A stretch of DNA of 64,000 nt from Lachnospiraceae bacterium UBA7199 (GCA_002490775.1 DKUR01000063.1:66850-130849); one strand, 5' to 3'. Shown: positions 36,604 to 45,118, counted from the stretch's first letter. Notes: generated from the letters alone by a model not told the origin. Numbers and translations: made by a program.

Positions 36604-37614
36604 ATGGCATTATTTGAATCATATGAAAGAAGAATTGATACGATCAATTCCGTTTTAAATTCTTACGGCATTTCTTCTATCGAAGAAGCTGAAAAAATTA
36701 CAAAAGATGCTGGCCTTGATGTTTACGAACAAGTTAAGAAAATCCAGCCTATTTGTTTTGAAAATGCCTGCTGGGCTTATACAGTGGGTGCAGCAATTGC
36801 AATTAAGAAAGGATGCAGAAAAGCTTCTGATGCAGCAGCAGCAATTGGTGAAGGTCTTCAGGCTTTCTGTATTCCCGGTTCTGTAGCAGATACCCGTAAG
36901 GTTGGTCTTGGACATGGAAACCTTGGAAAAATGCTGCTTGAGGAAGAGACAGAGTGTTTTGCATTCCTTGCAGGACATGAATCTTTTGCAGCGGCTGAAG
37001 GCGCAATTGGTATTGCTGAAAAGGCAAATAAGGTTCGCCAGAAACCCCTGCGTGTTATCTTAAATGGTCTTGGAAAAGATGCGGCAAAGATTATTTCCAG
37101 AATTAACGGATTTACCTTTGTTGAGACAGAGTATGATCCTTATACCAATACCGTAAAGGAAATTGAACGCAAGTCTTACTCAGAGGGACTTCGTGCAAAG
37201 GTTAACTGCTATGGCGCAAATTCTGTTCCTGAAGGCGTTGCAATTATGTGGAAGGAAAATGTAGATGTTTCCATCACAGGTAATTCTACCAATCCTACCA
37301 GATTCCAGCATCCTGTAGCAGGTACATATAAGAAAGAAAGAATTGAAGGCGGCAAGAAATATTTCTCAGTTGCATCAGGTGGTGGTACCGGACGTACTCT
37401 TCATCCTGACAATATGGCAGCCGGTCCTGCATCTTATGGATTTACAGATACGTTAGGACGTATGCACTCTGACGCACAGTTTGCAGGTTCTTCTTCCGTA
37501 CCAGCTCACGTTGAAATGATGGGGCTTATTGGTATGGGCAACAATCCTATGGTAGGGGCTACTGTAGCTGTGGCTGTTTCCGTAGAGGAAGCTGCTAAAG
37601 AAGGAAAATTCTAA
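36604..37614 (+). CDS. GGGtGRT protein
   Basis: A 336-residue soluble protein named for its conserved SGGGTGRTLHPDNM motif (near residues 258-272). Other conserved stretches are YTVGAAIAIKKGCRKASDAAAAIGEGLQAF-type helices and ITGNSTNPTRFQHPVAGTYK. It contains few cysteines, so it is unlikely to hold a cluster alone; the glycine-rich motif could bind a nucleotide or phosphate (inference). Start ATG 36604 has AGGAGG 9 bases upstream. It forms a tight two-gene operon with the NifU-like gene, closed by a terminator. The family's biochemical function is not known to me. Confidence 0.88.
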   Translation: MALFESYERRIDTINSVLNSYGISSIEEAEKITKDAGLDVYEQVKKIQPICFENACWAYTVGAAIAIKKGCRKASDAAAAIGEGLQAFCIPGSVADTRKVGLGHGNLGKMLLEEETECFAFLAGHESFAAAEGAIGIAEKANKVRQKPLRVILNGLGKDAAKIISRINGFTFVETEYDPYTNTVKEIERKSYSEGLRAKVNCYGANSVPEGVAIMWKENVDVSITGNSTNPTRFQHPVAGTYKKERIEGGKKYFSVASGGGTGRTLHPDNMAAGPASYGFTDTLGRMHSDAQFAGSSSVPAHVEMMGLIGMGNNPMVGATVAVAVSVEEAAKEGKF

Positions 37615-37624
37615 ATTTACTTAT

Positions 37625-37663
37625 AAAAAATGCCTCGGACTTTAATGGTCAGGGGCATTTTTA
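37625..37663 (+). terminator. rho-independent terminator after the GGGtGRT gene
   Basis: AAAAATGCC (37626-37634) pairs with GGCATTTTT (37654-37662), with additional inner pairing, followed by a T run. Confidence 0.85.
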
Positions 37664-37757
37664 TATCCATGCATATAAAAATATTGAAATATTTATGGAC
37701 ATTTGTCCGTTATTATTTTAGAATGGTAATAAATATTTTGTAGAAGAGGGAGAAAAG

Positions 37758-38420
37758 ATGAGCGAAGAAAACAAGATAATTTATTGTACACAATGTGGAA
37801 GTGAAAATAATGCGGAGTCTAAATTTTGCCATAATTGTGGTAATAAATTGGAAAAAGCGACAGAAACTGTAGACAAAGAACAAACAACAGGAGCAGAAGG
37901 CGTATTTTCAGGTCAGGATGCAAAGCCTGCATATGAAAAAATTACAGATGCAGAAGAGGAAGCGCCTGCACCAATTCCATCTTATAGAGAGGAAATCAAA
38001 ATTAATTATACCCAGGAACCCCAGAATTTTGGCTCCGAATCACCAAATAGCGGCACAAATGGAAGTTCCAATGCATATAATATATCTTCCCAGCCCCAGT
38101 ATTATTCAACGGATGGCAATGCATCCGGCGCGGAGGTACAGGGAGGCGGAAATATCGGATTTGCAATTGCTTCTATGATCTGCGGTATTTTTTCAATTGT
38201 ATGCTGCTGTTTTACTTTGTTTAGTGCAGTTCTTGCCGTGGCGGCGGTTGTTCTTGGTATTATTACATTGTGTTTTAAGTATGATGGAAAAGGCATGGCA
38301 ATTGCAGGAATTGCAACAGGCGGGGTAGGGCTTGTTATTGTTATTTTTTCTATGATTTTAAGTGGAACAACAACTTATAATGAGATGATGTATGATCTTT
38401 TCGATGACTTATATTACTAA
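37758..38420 (+). CDS. zinc-ribbon membrane protein with DUF4190-like C-terminus
   Basis: A 220-residue protein with an N-terminal zinc ribbon (CTQCGSENNAESKFCHNCGNKL, about residues 9-31 with two CxxC pairs), a long disordered Pro/Ser/Asn/Gln-rich linker and a C-terminal pair of transmembrane helices (about 130-165 and 172-200) rich in Gly, Ala, Ile and Cys. This build is common in Clostridia; no activity is known. A possible promoter (TTGTCC at 37703, TAATAA at 37727) lies upstream, overlapping a GGACA-TT-TGTCC palindrome (37697-37708). It is followed by, and overlaps, the DUF2752 gene. Confidence 0.8.
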   Translation: MSEENKIIYCTQCGSENNAESKFCHNCGNKLEKATETVDKEQTTGAEGVFSGQDAKPAYEKITDAEEEAPAPIPSYREEIKINYTQEPQNFGSESPNSGTNGSSNAYNISSQPQYYSTDGNASGAEVQGGGNIGFAIASMICGIFSIVCCCFTLFSAVLAVAAVVLGIITLCFKYDGKGMAIAGIATGGVGLVIVIFSMILSGTTTYNEMMYDLFDDLYY

Positions 38421-38841
38421 AATGGGCAGCACCCGTAAAATTCGGGTAGATGATTTTTTTTATCAGGCAGGAAAGGTGATATGGTTTCCATTTTGCATTG
38501 CCGGATTTTGGTTTGCTAATTATGGATATGGAAAGTACAGCAGTCTGACAGAATGCGCTGTCAAAAAAAGATGTGGTCTGCCATGCCCTGGCTGCGGAGG
38601 GACAAGGGCTTTTTACTACTTGTTTCAGGGAGAGTTTATAAAAAGCTTTTTGTACAATCCGGTGATAGCTTATGGAATTTTGGCGTATTTTCATTTCATG
38701 CTGCTGTTTTTTTACAGAAAGCATATTAGCAAAACTATTGTTAGCAAAGAAATTCATATTCCTTATTATATGTACGTTGCAATTGGCGTTTTATTGATTC
38801 AATGGTCTGTAAAGCTAATAATTATTTTATTTTTTTTATAA
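38392..38841 (+). CDS. DUF2752 membrane protein
   Basis: A small integral membrane protein of up to 149 residues with three hydrophobic helices (near 26-46, 95-112 and 125-147). It carries the DUF2752 signature CGLPCPGCGGTRAFYYL, a Cys-rich loop followed by the conserved TRA. Its function is unknown. The start is uncertain: ATGs at 38392, 38404 and 38422 are in frame and none has a clear ribosome site, so translation is probably coupled to the zinc-ribbon gene whose stop is at 38418-38420. The first start is listed. Confidence 0.78.
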   Translation: MIFSMTYITKMGSTRKIRVDDFFYQAGKVIWFPFCIAGFWFANYGYGKYSSLTECAVKKRCGLPCPGCGGTRAFYYLFQGEFIKSFLYNPVIAYGILAYFHFMLLFFYRKHISKTIVSKEIHIPYYMYVAIGVLLIQWSVKLIIILFFL

Positions 38842-38866
38842 TTATTTAATATTTGCTTGATTCAAG

Positions 38867-38895
38867 GCACTTTTTAATGTATATTATGATATAGT
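38867..38895 (+). promoter_or_regulatory. promoter of the small DUF4870-like gene
   Basis: TTGATT (38867-38872), a 17-base spacer and TATAGT (38890-38895) preceded by TGA (extended -10). Confidence 0.55.
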
Positions 38896-38924
38896 AATAA
38901 TTTACTTTAAGGAGGAAAATTGCA

Positions 38925-39191
38925 ATGGATGCAAAAACAACAAGCATTGTAGCATACCTTACCTGGATCGGACTTCTGATTGCAGTATTGGCAGGAGACA
39001 AGGAGGGAGCAAAGTTCCATGTGAATCAGGCATTGGTGATTTTACTGTTTTCCCTGTTATCAATTATCCCCTGTATTGGATGGGTATGGGGAATTTTCAT
39101 GGTAGTTTGCTGGGTAATGGGACTTATCGCCGCAATCAATCAGGAAGAAAAAGAAGTGCCGCTTATTGGAAAAATCAGAATTTTAAAATAG
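38925..39191 (+). CDS. small membrane protein, DUF4870-like
   Basis: An 88-residue protein with an N-terminal helix (ATSIVAYLTWIGLLIAVLAG-like), the conserved short segment DKEGAKFHVNQALVI, and a second hydrophobic stretch forming one or two helices (about 38-70). The FHxNQALV pattern is typical of DUF4870-type proteins of unknown function. A strong AAGGAGGA ribosome site and its own promoter and terminator make it a monocistronic unit. It is probably part of a functional neighbourhood with the two membrane proteins upstream, although that is only positional. Confidence 0.8.
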   Translation: MDAKTTSIVAYLTWIGLLIAVLAGDKEGAKFHVNQALVILLFSLLSIIPCIGWVWGIFMVVCWVMGLIAAINQEEKEVPLIGKIRILK

Positions 39192-39198
39192 TAAGCGA

Positions 39199-39229
39199 AA
39201 AACGTCCGAGAATATTTCCCGGACGTTTT
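39199..39229. terminator. terminator between the small membrane gene and the lipoprotein gene
   Basis: AAAACGTCCG (39199-39208) pairs with CGGACGTTTT (39220-39229). It lies between convergent genes and could work in both directions. Confidence 0.8.
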
Positions 39230-39240
39230 ATAAATTAGTT

Positions 39241-39765
39241 TTATTCTGGTTCAGAGGCGGTTTCGCCACCGCTTTCGGATGCTTCTTCAGAAGAGGGTTC
39301 CTCTTCTTCATAGGTGTAGATTTCTTCAGGGATATCTCCGTGTAAGATAGAAACGATATATTGAAATCTTACATTAGCACGTTCATAATTTTGACGGGCG
39401 GCATCTTCTAAATTTGCATTATATTCTCCTTCATAAGCCTGATGATAATATGAAACTGCTTCCGACATATATTCGCTGGCTTCATCTGCAAGTTCATCTA
39501 CACCGGGAAAGCCGGAAGGAACGTTTAAAGAAGCCATTTGCTCAAAGGAAGTATTCATGGAATCCAATAAACTTAAAAGATCAGAAACAGCAGTTTCTGA
39601 ATTTGGATCAAGTGCATTGATGGAAGAGTCAATTACTCTTATATTTTCAAAAAATTGGTTCATATTTGCTTTGTAATTTTCAAGTTCAGCATCTTTGCCA
39701 CAACCGGTTAAGAAAAATGCTGCCCAAAAAGTCAACAATAGTAAAATTTTATGCTTTGCATTCAA
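39241..39765 (-). CDS. hypothetical lipoprotein
   Basis: A secreted lipoprotein of about 174 residues with signal KHKILLLLTFWAAFFLTGC, the lipobox Cys being at about residue 22. The mature part is helical (NYKANMNQFFENIRVIDSSINAL..., MSEAVSYYHQAYEGEYNANLEDAARQNYERANVRFQYI) and ends in a Glu/Ser-rich acidic tail. I do not recognise a family. I prefer the TTG at 39765, which has GGGGGA 6 bases upstream and gives a standard signal peptide; the in-frame ATG at 39783 adds six residues but has no ribosome site. Confidence 0.75.
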   Translation of the reverse strand: MNAKHKILLLLTFWAAFFLTGCGKDAELENYKANMNQFFENIRVIDSSINALDPNSETAVSDLLSLLDSMNTSFEQMASLNVPSGFPGVDELADEASEYMSEAVSYYHQAYEGEYNANLEDAARQNYERANVRFQYIVSILHGDIPEEIYTYEEEEPSSEEASESGGETASEPE

Positions 39766-39902
39766 GGTAATTCCCCCAATCATATAATCATGTTACACTA
39801 AAAATAAAGTATCATAGTTGACAAATGAAGTCAACAATTGTAGTTTTGCAAAAATTATGATAACATTGAAAAAGTAGCATGAATTGCTGCCTGGAGGTGG
39901 AC

Positions 39903-42425
39903 TTGAAAATCGAGGAATTTAAGAAATTTACTGAAAATAAATTAGTTTATTTAGATGGTGCCACAGGTTCTAATCTGATAAAACGCGGAATGGGGGCTGG
40001 TGTATGCCCTGAGAAATGGATTTTGGAACACCCTGATATTTTTATTGGACTTCAAAGAGAGTTCGTGGAAGCGGGGAGCAATATTATTTATGCGCCTACT
40101 TTTACAGCAAACCGTATTAAACTACAGGAATATGGTCTTGAAAATCAAATAGAAGAGATCAATTACAAGCTGGTGGCGCTTTCCAGACAAGCGGCAGGAA
40201 AACAAGCCCTTGTAGCAGGTGACCTTACAATGACGGGGCGTCAGCTTGTTCCAATGGGAGATATGGACTTTGAGGATTTGATCAATATTTATAAAGAACA
40301 AATTCAATTTATTGCTGCGGCAGGAGCTGATCTTTTGATTGTGGAAACTATGATGAGCCTTCAGGAGACCAGAGCCGCGCTTATTGCAGCTAAGGAGGTT
40401 TGTGAGCTTCCGGTTATGGCGACGCTTACCTTTGAGGCAGATGGCAGGACTCTTTATGGTACTGATGGGGTGACTGCAGCAGTGACGCTTGAAAGCTTAG
40501 GTGCCTGCGCCATAGGTGCAAATTGTTCTACAGGCCCTGATAAAATGGTTGAACTGATTCAAAGCATTTCTGAGGCAGCCAGTGTGCCTGTAATAGCAAA
40601 ACCAAATGCCGGAATGCCAAGTCTTAACAGCAAAGGCGAGACTGTGTATAGTATGGAGGCGGAAAAGTTTGCTGAGGAAATGATAAAACTAGTTCATGCA
40701 GGAGCAGGTATTTTAGGTGGATGCTGCGGAACTACGCCTCAATATATAGAAAAGATGGTAAGCGCAACAAAGGGAATGAAGCCCGTAAGAAATAAAAAAT
40801 CCGGCATGCGTTATCTTTCCAGCGAAAGAAAAACTTTGGAATTTGGGCTGGATTCACCATTTATTATTGTAGGTGAAAGAATTAATCCCACCGGAAAGAA
40901 GAAATTACAGGCACAGCTTCGGGAGGGAAGCCTGGATATGGTGCTTTCCTTTGCGGAAGAGCAGGAAGCTTGCGGTGCTGCTTTGCTGGACATTAATATG
41001 GGGATGAGCGGCATTGATGAAAAGGAAATGATGCTGAAAGCGCTGGATGAAGTGACTATGGCATCCAATCTGTCTTTATCCATTGATTCCAGTCATGTAG
41101 ATGTAATTGAAGCTGCTCTTCGCAGGTATCCGGGAAGAGCCCTTATCAATTCTATATCAGGGGAAAAAGAAAAACTGCAAAAGCTTCTTCCTATTGCAAA
41201 GAAATATGGAGCTATGTTTATTTTGCTTCCACTTTCCGACAAGGGACTGCCGGAAAATCTGGAAGAAAAGATACAAATTATTGATGAAATCAGTGACATG
41301 GCGCTTGACAATGGCATGACCAGAGAGGATATTGTAGTAGATGGGCTGGCTGCTACAGTAGGCGCAAATCCAAATGCGGCAAAAGAGGTACTTGAAACAC
41401 TTCGCTATTGCAGGAAAAAGGGATTTGCAACTATCTGCGGTTTATCAAACATTTCTTTTGGCCTGCCAGAGCGGGGTTTTGTAAACGCTGCTTTTCTTAC
41501 AATGGCAATTCAAGAGGGACTTACAATGGCAATTGCAAATCCTTCCCAGGATTTATTGGTAAATACGGCATTTGCTGCGGATCTTTTGATGAATAAAAAA
41601 GAAGCAGATATACGCTATATTGACCGGATTGCAATTTATAAAGAGAAAATGCCTGTTTTGACAGGTGTTTCACATCCCTCTGCTTCAGCTTATGTTGCCG
41701 ACAAAGGAAATACTGGAGAGCCGCAGGCTTTGGATACTGCTTCTAATAAAATTGAAGAATCAGATAACCAGATTTATCAGGATGTGATGAAAGGAAACCG
41801 AAAGCAGATCAAAGAACATACTAAAGCTATGCTGGAAGAGCTTAAGATGCCAGACGGTTCGACAGAAGAATCAGGTCAGGCTGCAGGTCACATTTTAAAT
41901 GATATGCTGCTTCCGGCAATCGGTGAGGTAGGAGAGCTGTTTGATAAGGGAAAATATTTTCTTCCCCAGTTGATTGCCAGTGCAGAAGCAATGAAACTAT
42001 CAATTGAATATTTGGAACCCTTCCTTACTACAGGAACAAATAAAGAGAAAATGCCTGTGATCGTAATTGCTACAGTGGCAGGCGATATTCATGATATTGG
42101 GAAAAATCTGGTTGCTTTAATGTTAAAAAATTATGGATTTCAGGTGATCGACCTTGGAAAGGATGTTCCCAAAGAAGTTATTATTGAACAGGCAGTGAAG
42201 CATAATGCGCAGATCATTGCGTTGTCAGCACTTATGACTACTACAATGCAGGAGATGAAGCGGGTAGTGGATTATGCAAGGGAAAAACAAATCAAGTCGA
42301 AAATCATGATAGGCGGAGCTGTTATTACTTCAGAATATGCCGCTGAAATCGGGGCCGATGGATATTCAAGGGATGCGGCGGAGGCAGTAAAGGTAGCGAA
42401 AAGACTGCTTCAAATAGAAGAATAG
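39903..42425 (+). CDS. metH: cobalamin-dependent methionine synthase lacking the reactivation domain
   Basis: Transfers a methyl group from 5-methyl-THF to homocysteine through cobalamin. About 840 residues in order: homocysteine/zinc domain (LDGATGSNLIKRG; zinc ligands in ANCSTGP and GGCCGTTP), pterin-binding barrel (about 315-600; VGERINPTGKKK), cobalamin cap helices (about 640-720) and the B12 domain with GDIHDIGKNLVALML. The C-terminal AdoMet reactivation domain of E. coli-type MetH is absent; in Clostridia a separate protein often does that job. I chose TTG 39903 because GGAGG is 5 bases upstream; the ATG at 39879 has no site. No cobalamin or SAM riboswitch is visible in the short leader. 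Confidence 0.93.
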   Translation: MKIEEFKKFTENKLVYLDGATGSNLIKRGMGAGVCPEKWILEHPDIFIGLQREFVEAGSNIIYAPTFTANRIKLQEYGLENQIEEINYKLVALSRQAAGKQALVAGDLTMTGRQLVPMGDMDFEDLINIYKEQIQFIAAAGADLLIVETMMSLQETRAALIAAKEVCELPVMATLTFEADGRTLYGTDGVTAAVTLESLGACAIGANCSTGPDKMVELIQSISEAASVPVIAKPNAGMPSLNSKGETVYSMEAEKFAEEMIKLVHAGAGILGGCCGTTPQYIEKMVSATKGMKPVRNKKSGMRYLSSERKTLEFGLDSPFIIVGERINPTGKKKLQAQLREGSLDMVLSFAEEQEACGAALLDINMGMSGIDEKEMMLKALDEVTMASNLSLSIDSSHVDVIEAALRRYPGRALINSISGEKEKLQKLLPIAKKYGAMFILLPLSDKGLPENLEEKIQIIDEISDMALDNGMTREDIVVDGLAATVGANPNAAKEVLETLRYCRKKGFATICGLSNISFGLPERGFVNAAFLTMAIQEGLTMAIANPSQDLLVNTAFAADLLMNKKEADIRYIDRIAIYKEKMPVLTGVSHPSASAYVADKGNTGEPQALDTASNKIEESDNQIYQDVMKGNRKQIKEHTKAMLEELKMPDGSTEESGQAAGHILNDMLLPAIGEVGELFDKGKYFLPQLIASAEAMKLSIEYLEPFLTTGTNKEKMPVIVIATVAGDIHDIGKNLVALMLKNYGFQVIDLGKDVPKEVIIEQAVKHNAQIIALSALMTTTMQEMKRVVDYAREKQIKSKIMIGGAVITSEYAAEIGADGYSRDAAEAVKVAKRLLQIEE

Positions 42426-42455
42426 ATACAGAAGAAATAAAAGGAGCATAGAAAA

Positions 42456-42845
42456 ATGGATGAATTGATCAAATATTCTAAGAAGCAATTGTTTTATGCC
42501 AGAGTAAGAACGCTGGCATCTATTGTAACAGCGGGAGCGCTTGTAATATGTTTGTTCATTTTGGTACCTGTAGTTCTAAATAGTGCTGCCAAAGCAAACG
42601 ATATTATGGAACAGGCATCTGAAACAATAATTCTCGCTGATACAGCGCTTGAAAGTATTACGGAAATGAGCAATTCCATAACAGAAATGGGTGATAATAT
42701 GGATACATTTATTATGGAAAATGCAGAATCTATAGAAGTCGTAATGAAAAAGATAGAAGCAGTGGATTTTGAAGGATTAAACAGTGCAATTAAGGATTTG
42801 GGAACTGTGATTGAACCGCTGGCTAAGTTTTTTAATAAATTTTAA
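42456..42845 (+). CDS. hypothetical membrane-anchored coiled-coil protein
   Basis: A 129-residue protein with one transmembrane helix at about 20-42 (ASIVTAGALVICLFILVPVVL) and a C-terminal heptad-like helix rich in Met, Glu, Ile and Ser (MEQASETIILADTALESIT..., ITEMGDNMDTFIMENAESIE). No family is recognised. AAAGGAG lies 8-9 bases before the start. It sits between metH (30 bases) and the second ilvB (51 bases) and may share their transcript; nothing in it suggests a metabolic role. Confidence 0.7.
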   Translation: MDELIKYSKKQLFYARVRTLASIVTAGALVICLFILVPVVLNSAAKANDIMEQASETIILADTALESITEMSNSITEMGDNMDTFIMENAESIEVVMKKIEAVDFEGLNSAIKDLGTVIEPLAKFFNKF

Positions 42846-42895
42846 TTGTATATAAAAGACAGGACAATAGAATCAAGAAGGAGTTTAAGTATAAA

Positions 42896-44512
42896 ATGAT
42901 AGGAGCAGATGCAATAGTAAAATGTTTGGAAGAGGAAGGCGTAGAATATGTTTTTGGATATCCCGGGGTGGCAATCTGTCCCTTTTACAACAGCATATTA
43001 AATTCAACGATCCAAACGATCTTGATAAGAACTGAGCAGAATGCAGCACATGCAGCAAGCGGTCTGGCAAGAGTATCTGGTAAGGTAGGGGTATGTGCCG
43101 TTACTTCAGGACCGGGAGCAACAAATGTGATCACGGGGATTGCAACTGCCTTTGCAGACAGTATACCCCTTGTATGTATCACTGGCCAGGTAAATTCCGA
43201 ATTGCTGGGGAGTGATGTGTTTCAGGAAGCAGATATTACAGGTGCGGTAGAATCATTTGTAAAGTATAGTTATTTAGTGAAGAATGTAAATGATATTCCG
43301 CGTATTTTTAAAGAGGCATTTCACATTGCAAACACCGGAAGAAGAGGCCCTGTTTTAATTGATATTCCTATTGACATACAAAATGCAGAGATCAGGAAAT
43401 TTACATACCCGGAATCAGTTTCCATGCGCACCTATAAGCCTACAGTCAAAGGAAATATTGTACAGATCAAAAAAGTGGCGGCAGAGCTTGAAAAATCAAA
43501 GCGTCCCATTATATGCGCAGGGGGAGGCGTTCTTTTATCTAACGGGGAAAAGGAACTGCTTGCTTTTGCCCAGAAATACAGTATACCTGTGGTTTCCACC
43601 ATGATGGGAATTGGGGTTATGCCTACAAGACATCCTTTATATTTTGGTATGGTGGGAAATAATGGAAAGCCTTATGCAAATCGGGCTATGAATGAATCCG
43701 ATCTGCTTATTATGGTGGGAGCAAGAGTTGCGGACCGGGCAGTCAGTCAGCCTGATCTAATCACCAATAATAAAGTATTGATTCATATTGATGTTGATCC
43801 GGCGGAAATCGGTAAGAATGTTGGCCCTACAATCCCTTTAGTAGGTGATGCAAAACATATTTTTGAAGATTTGCTTTTGCAGGAATTTACCTGTGAGCAT
43901 GAAGAATGGATCGACACATTAAACAAATATAAGATGGATATGGTGCCTAAAAGAAATCCCAACCCTGATTATGTAGATCCGGCAGGATTTATTACACTTC
44001 TTTCTGAAAAAATGGAAGAGGATGGCATTTATGTTGCGGATGTAGGACAAAACCAAATCTGGTCCTGTGGGTACCATATTGTCAAAAGAGGAAAGTTCCT
44101 TACTTCTGGCGGGATGGGAACTATGGGGTATTCCATTCCGGCGGCTATGGGAGCCAAGCTGGCTGATAAACGCAGGCAGGTGATTGCTGTCTGTGGAGAT
44201 GGTTCTTTTCAGATGTCTATGATGGAGCTTGCAACCATGCGCCAGCATGATATTCCGGTTAAAATTATTGTTCTAAAAAATAATTACCTTGGAATGGTTA
44301 GAGAGTATCAGCATTATACTTATAAGGACAATTATTCAGTAGTAGATTTGTCTGGAAGCCCTGATCTGGAAAAGCTTTCATCGGCATATGACATGAAATT
44401 TTTACGCCTTATGAATATGGAAAAAGTGGACGAAATTCTGGATGAATTTTTAAATAAGGATGAATCGGTACTTTTAGAATGTGTGATTGATCCTATGGAT
44501 CTGGTAAAGTAA
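42896..44512 (+). CDS. ilvB: acetolactate synthase large subunit-type protein (second copy)
   Basis: A 538-residue ThDP enzyme with FGYPGVAICPFYNSI, the catalytic glutamate in RTEQNAAHAASGLAR, TSGPGATNVITGIATAFADSIP and cofactor motif GDGSFQMSMMELATM. It is followed by two ilvN genes and ilvC, so a role in branched-chain synthesis is well supported by context. It differs from the copy at 16.1 kb at key sites: HEQ is TEQ, and the tryptophan that confers 2-oxobutyrate preference in AHAS II is Tyr in MVREYQ (residue 471). It may therefore favour acetolactate formation (inference). An AAGGAG site lies 11-12 bases upstream. Confidence 0.9.
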   Translation: MIGADAIVKCLEEEGVEYVFGYPGVAICPFYNSILNSTIQTILIRTEQNAAHAASGLARVSGKVGVCAVTSGPGATNVITGIATAFADSIPLVCITGQVNSELLGSDVFQEADITGAVESFVKYSYLVKNVNDIPRIFKEAFHIANTGRRGPVLIDIPIDIQNAEIRKFTYPESVSMRTYKPTVKGNIVQIKKVAAELEKSKRPIICAGGGVLLSNGEKELLAFAQKYSIPVVSTMMGIGVMPTRHPLYFGMVGNNGKPYANRAMNESDLLIMVGARVADRAVSQPDLITNNKVLIHIDVDPAEIGKNVGPTIPLVGDAKHIFEDLLLQEFTCEHEEWIDTLNKYKMDMVPKRNPNPDYVDPAGFITLLSEKMEEDGIYVADVGQNQIWSCGYHIVKRGKFLTSGGMGTMGYSIPAAMGAKLADKRRQVIAVCGDGSFQMSMMELATMRQHDIPVKIIVLKNNYLGMVREYQHYTYKDNYSVVDLSGSPDLEKLSSAYDMKFLRLMNMEKVDEILDEFLNKDESVLLECVIDPMDLVK

Positions 44513-44523
44513 GGAGAAGGCAT

Positions 44524-45012
44524 ATGAAAAGAATATATTCGGTATTAGTGGAAAACCGTTCCGGTGTACTCTGCAAGGTGGCGGGGCTTTTTTCCAGACG
44601 CTGCTTTAATATTGATTCTCTTGCAGTTGGGGAGACGGATGATTCGGCAGTATCCTGCATGACCATTGTCAGCAGTGGAGATAAGCGTACCATAGAGCAG
44701 ATTGAAAAACAGCTTAACAAGAAGCTGGATGTGATTAAGGTGAAAACTTTTGATGAAATAAGCAGTATCAGCAGGGAACTGCTTTTGATGAAAGTGAAAT
44801 ATAATAAGAGCAACCGCAGAGACATTATGGAGATTTGTGAGATCATGAATGCCCAGATTGTAGACATGTCTAAAAATATGATGCTGATTCAAATGTGTGA
44901 TATTCCTGAGAGGATACAGATCCTTATCAGCATGTTTAAATCTGTCAGTATTGTGGAAGTGGCACGTACCGGGACACTGGCGCTCCAAAAATGTAATGAG
45001 ACAGAAGGTTGA
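44524..45012 (+). CDS. ilvN: acetolactate synthase small (regulatory) subunit, first of two
   Basis: Regulatory subunit that activates the catalytic subunit and mediates valine feedback. The 162-residue protein has the N-terminal ACT domain (YSVLVENRSGVLCKVAGLFSRR, followed by FNIDSLAVGETDDS) and the C-terminal IlvN domain (SRELLLMKVKYN...). It lies 11 bases after the second ilvB with AAGGAG upstream, the usual arrangement, so it is the most likely partner of that enzyme. A second, diverged copy starts 106 bases downstream. Confidence 0.94.
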   Translation: MKRIYSVLVENRSGVLCKVAGLFSRRCFNIDSLAVGETDDSAVSCMTIVSSGDKRTIEQIEKQLNKKLDVIKVKTFDEISSISRELLLMKVKYNKSNRRDIMEICEIMNAQIVDMSKNMMLIQMCDIPERIQILISMFKSVSIVEVARTGTLALQKCNETEG

Positions 45013-45053
45013 CTTTTCCGCGGTAAATTGTTAAAATAAATTTCAACGTTATG

Positions 45054-45113
45054 GGAGGTAAAACCTCCTTAAATGACAAGGGAGGTTAAAACCTCCAAAA
45101 AAACAGGAGGTTT
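45054..45113 (+). promoter_or_regulatory. alternating GGAGG/CCTCC hairpins before the second ilvN
   Basis: Two copies of a GGAGGTWAAACCTCC-like unit (45054-45068 and 45081-45096) are followed by the gene's own GGAGGTTT ribosome site (45106-45113). Each unit can fold on itself, and the second CCTCC (AAACCTCC, 45089-45096) can instead pair for 8 bp with the ribosome site across a 9-base A-rich loop. Mutually exclusive pairing could control translation of the gene at 45119. Confidence 0.55.
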
Positions 45114-45118
45114 ATAAT

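Noticed and set aside
38141..38377. The zinc-ribbon protein as a transcription factor
   Set aside because: Its zinc ribbon is joined to a long disordered linker and membrane helices, typical of membrane proteins of unknown role.
39784..39902. SAM or cobalamin riboswitch before metH, and T-box leaders before ilv, ser or arg genes
   Set aside because: The spacers are too short, and no T-box GGUGG-type sequence, S-box K-turn pattern or B12-box was seen in any of them.
45051..45089. A 12-codon open frame (ATG 45051 to TAA 45087-45089) that could be a leader peptide of the ilvN copy 2 spacer
   Set aside because: It has no ribosome site and only one leucine and no Ile or Val codons, so classical attenuation is unlikely. 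The frame follows from the GGAGG/CCTCC repeats themselves.
45081..45113. CRISPR-like repeat array in the ilv spacers
   Set aside because: There are only four short units in two spacers, with no spacer-repeat periodicity and no cas gene.
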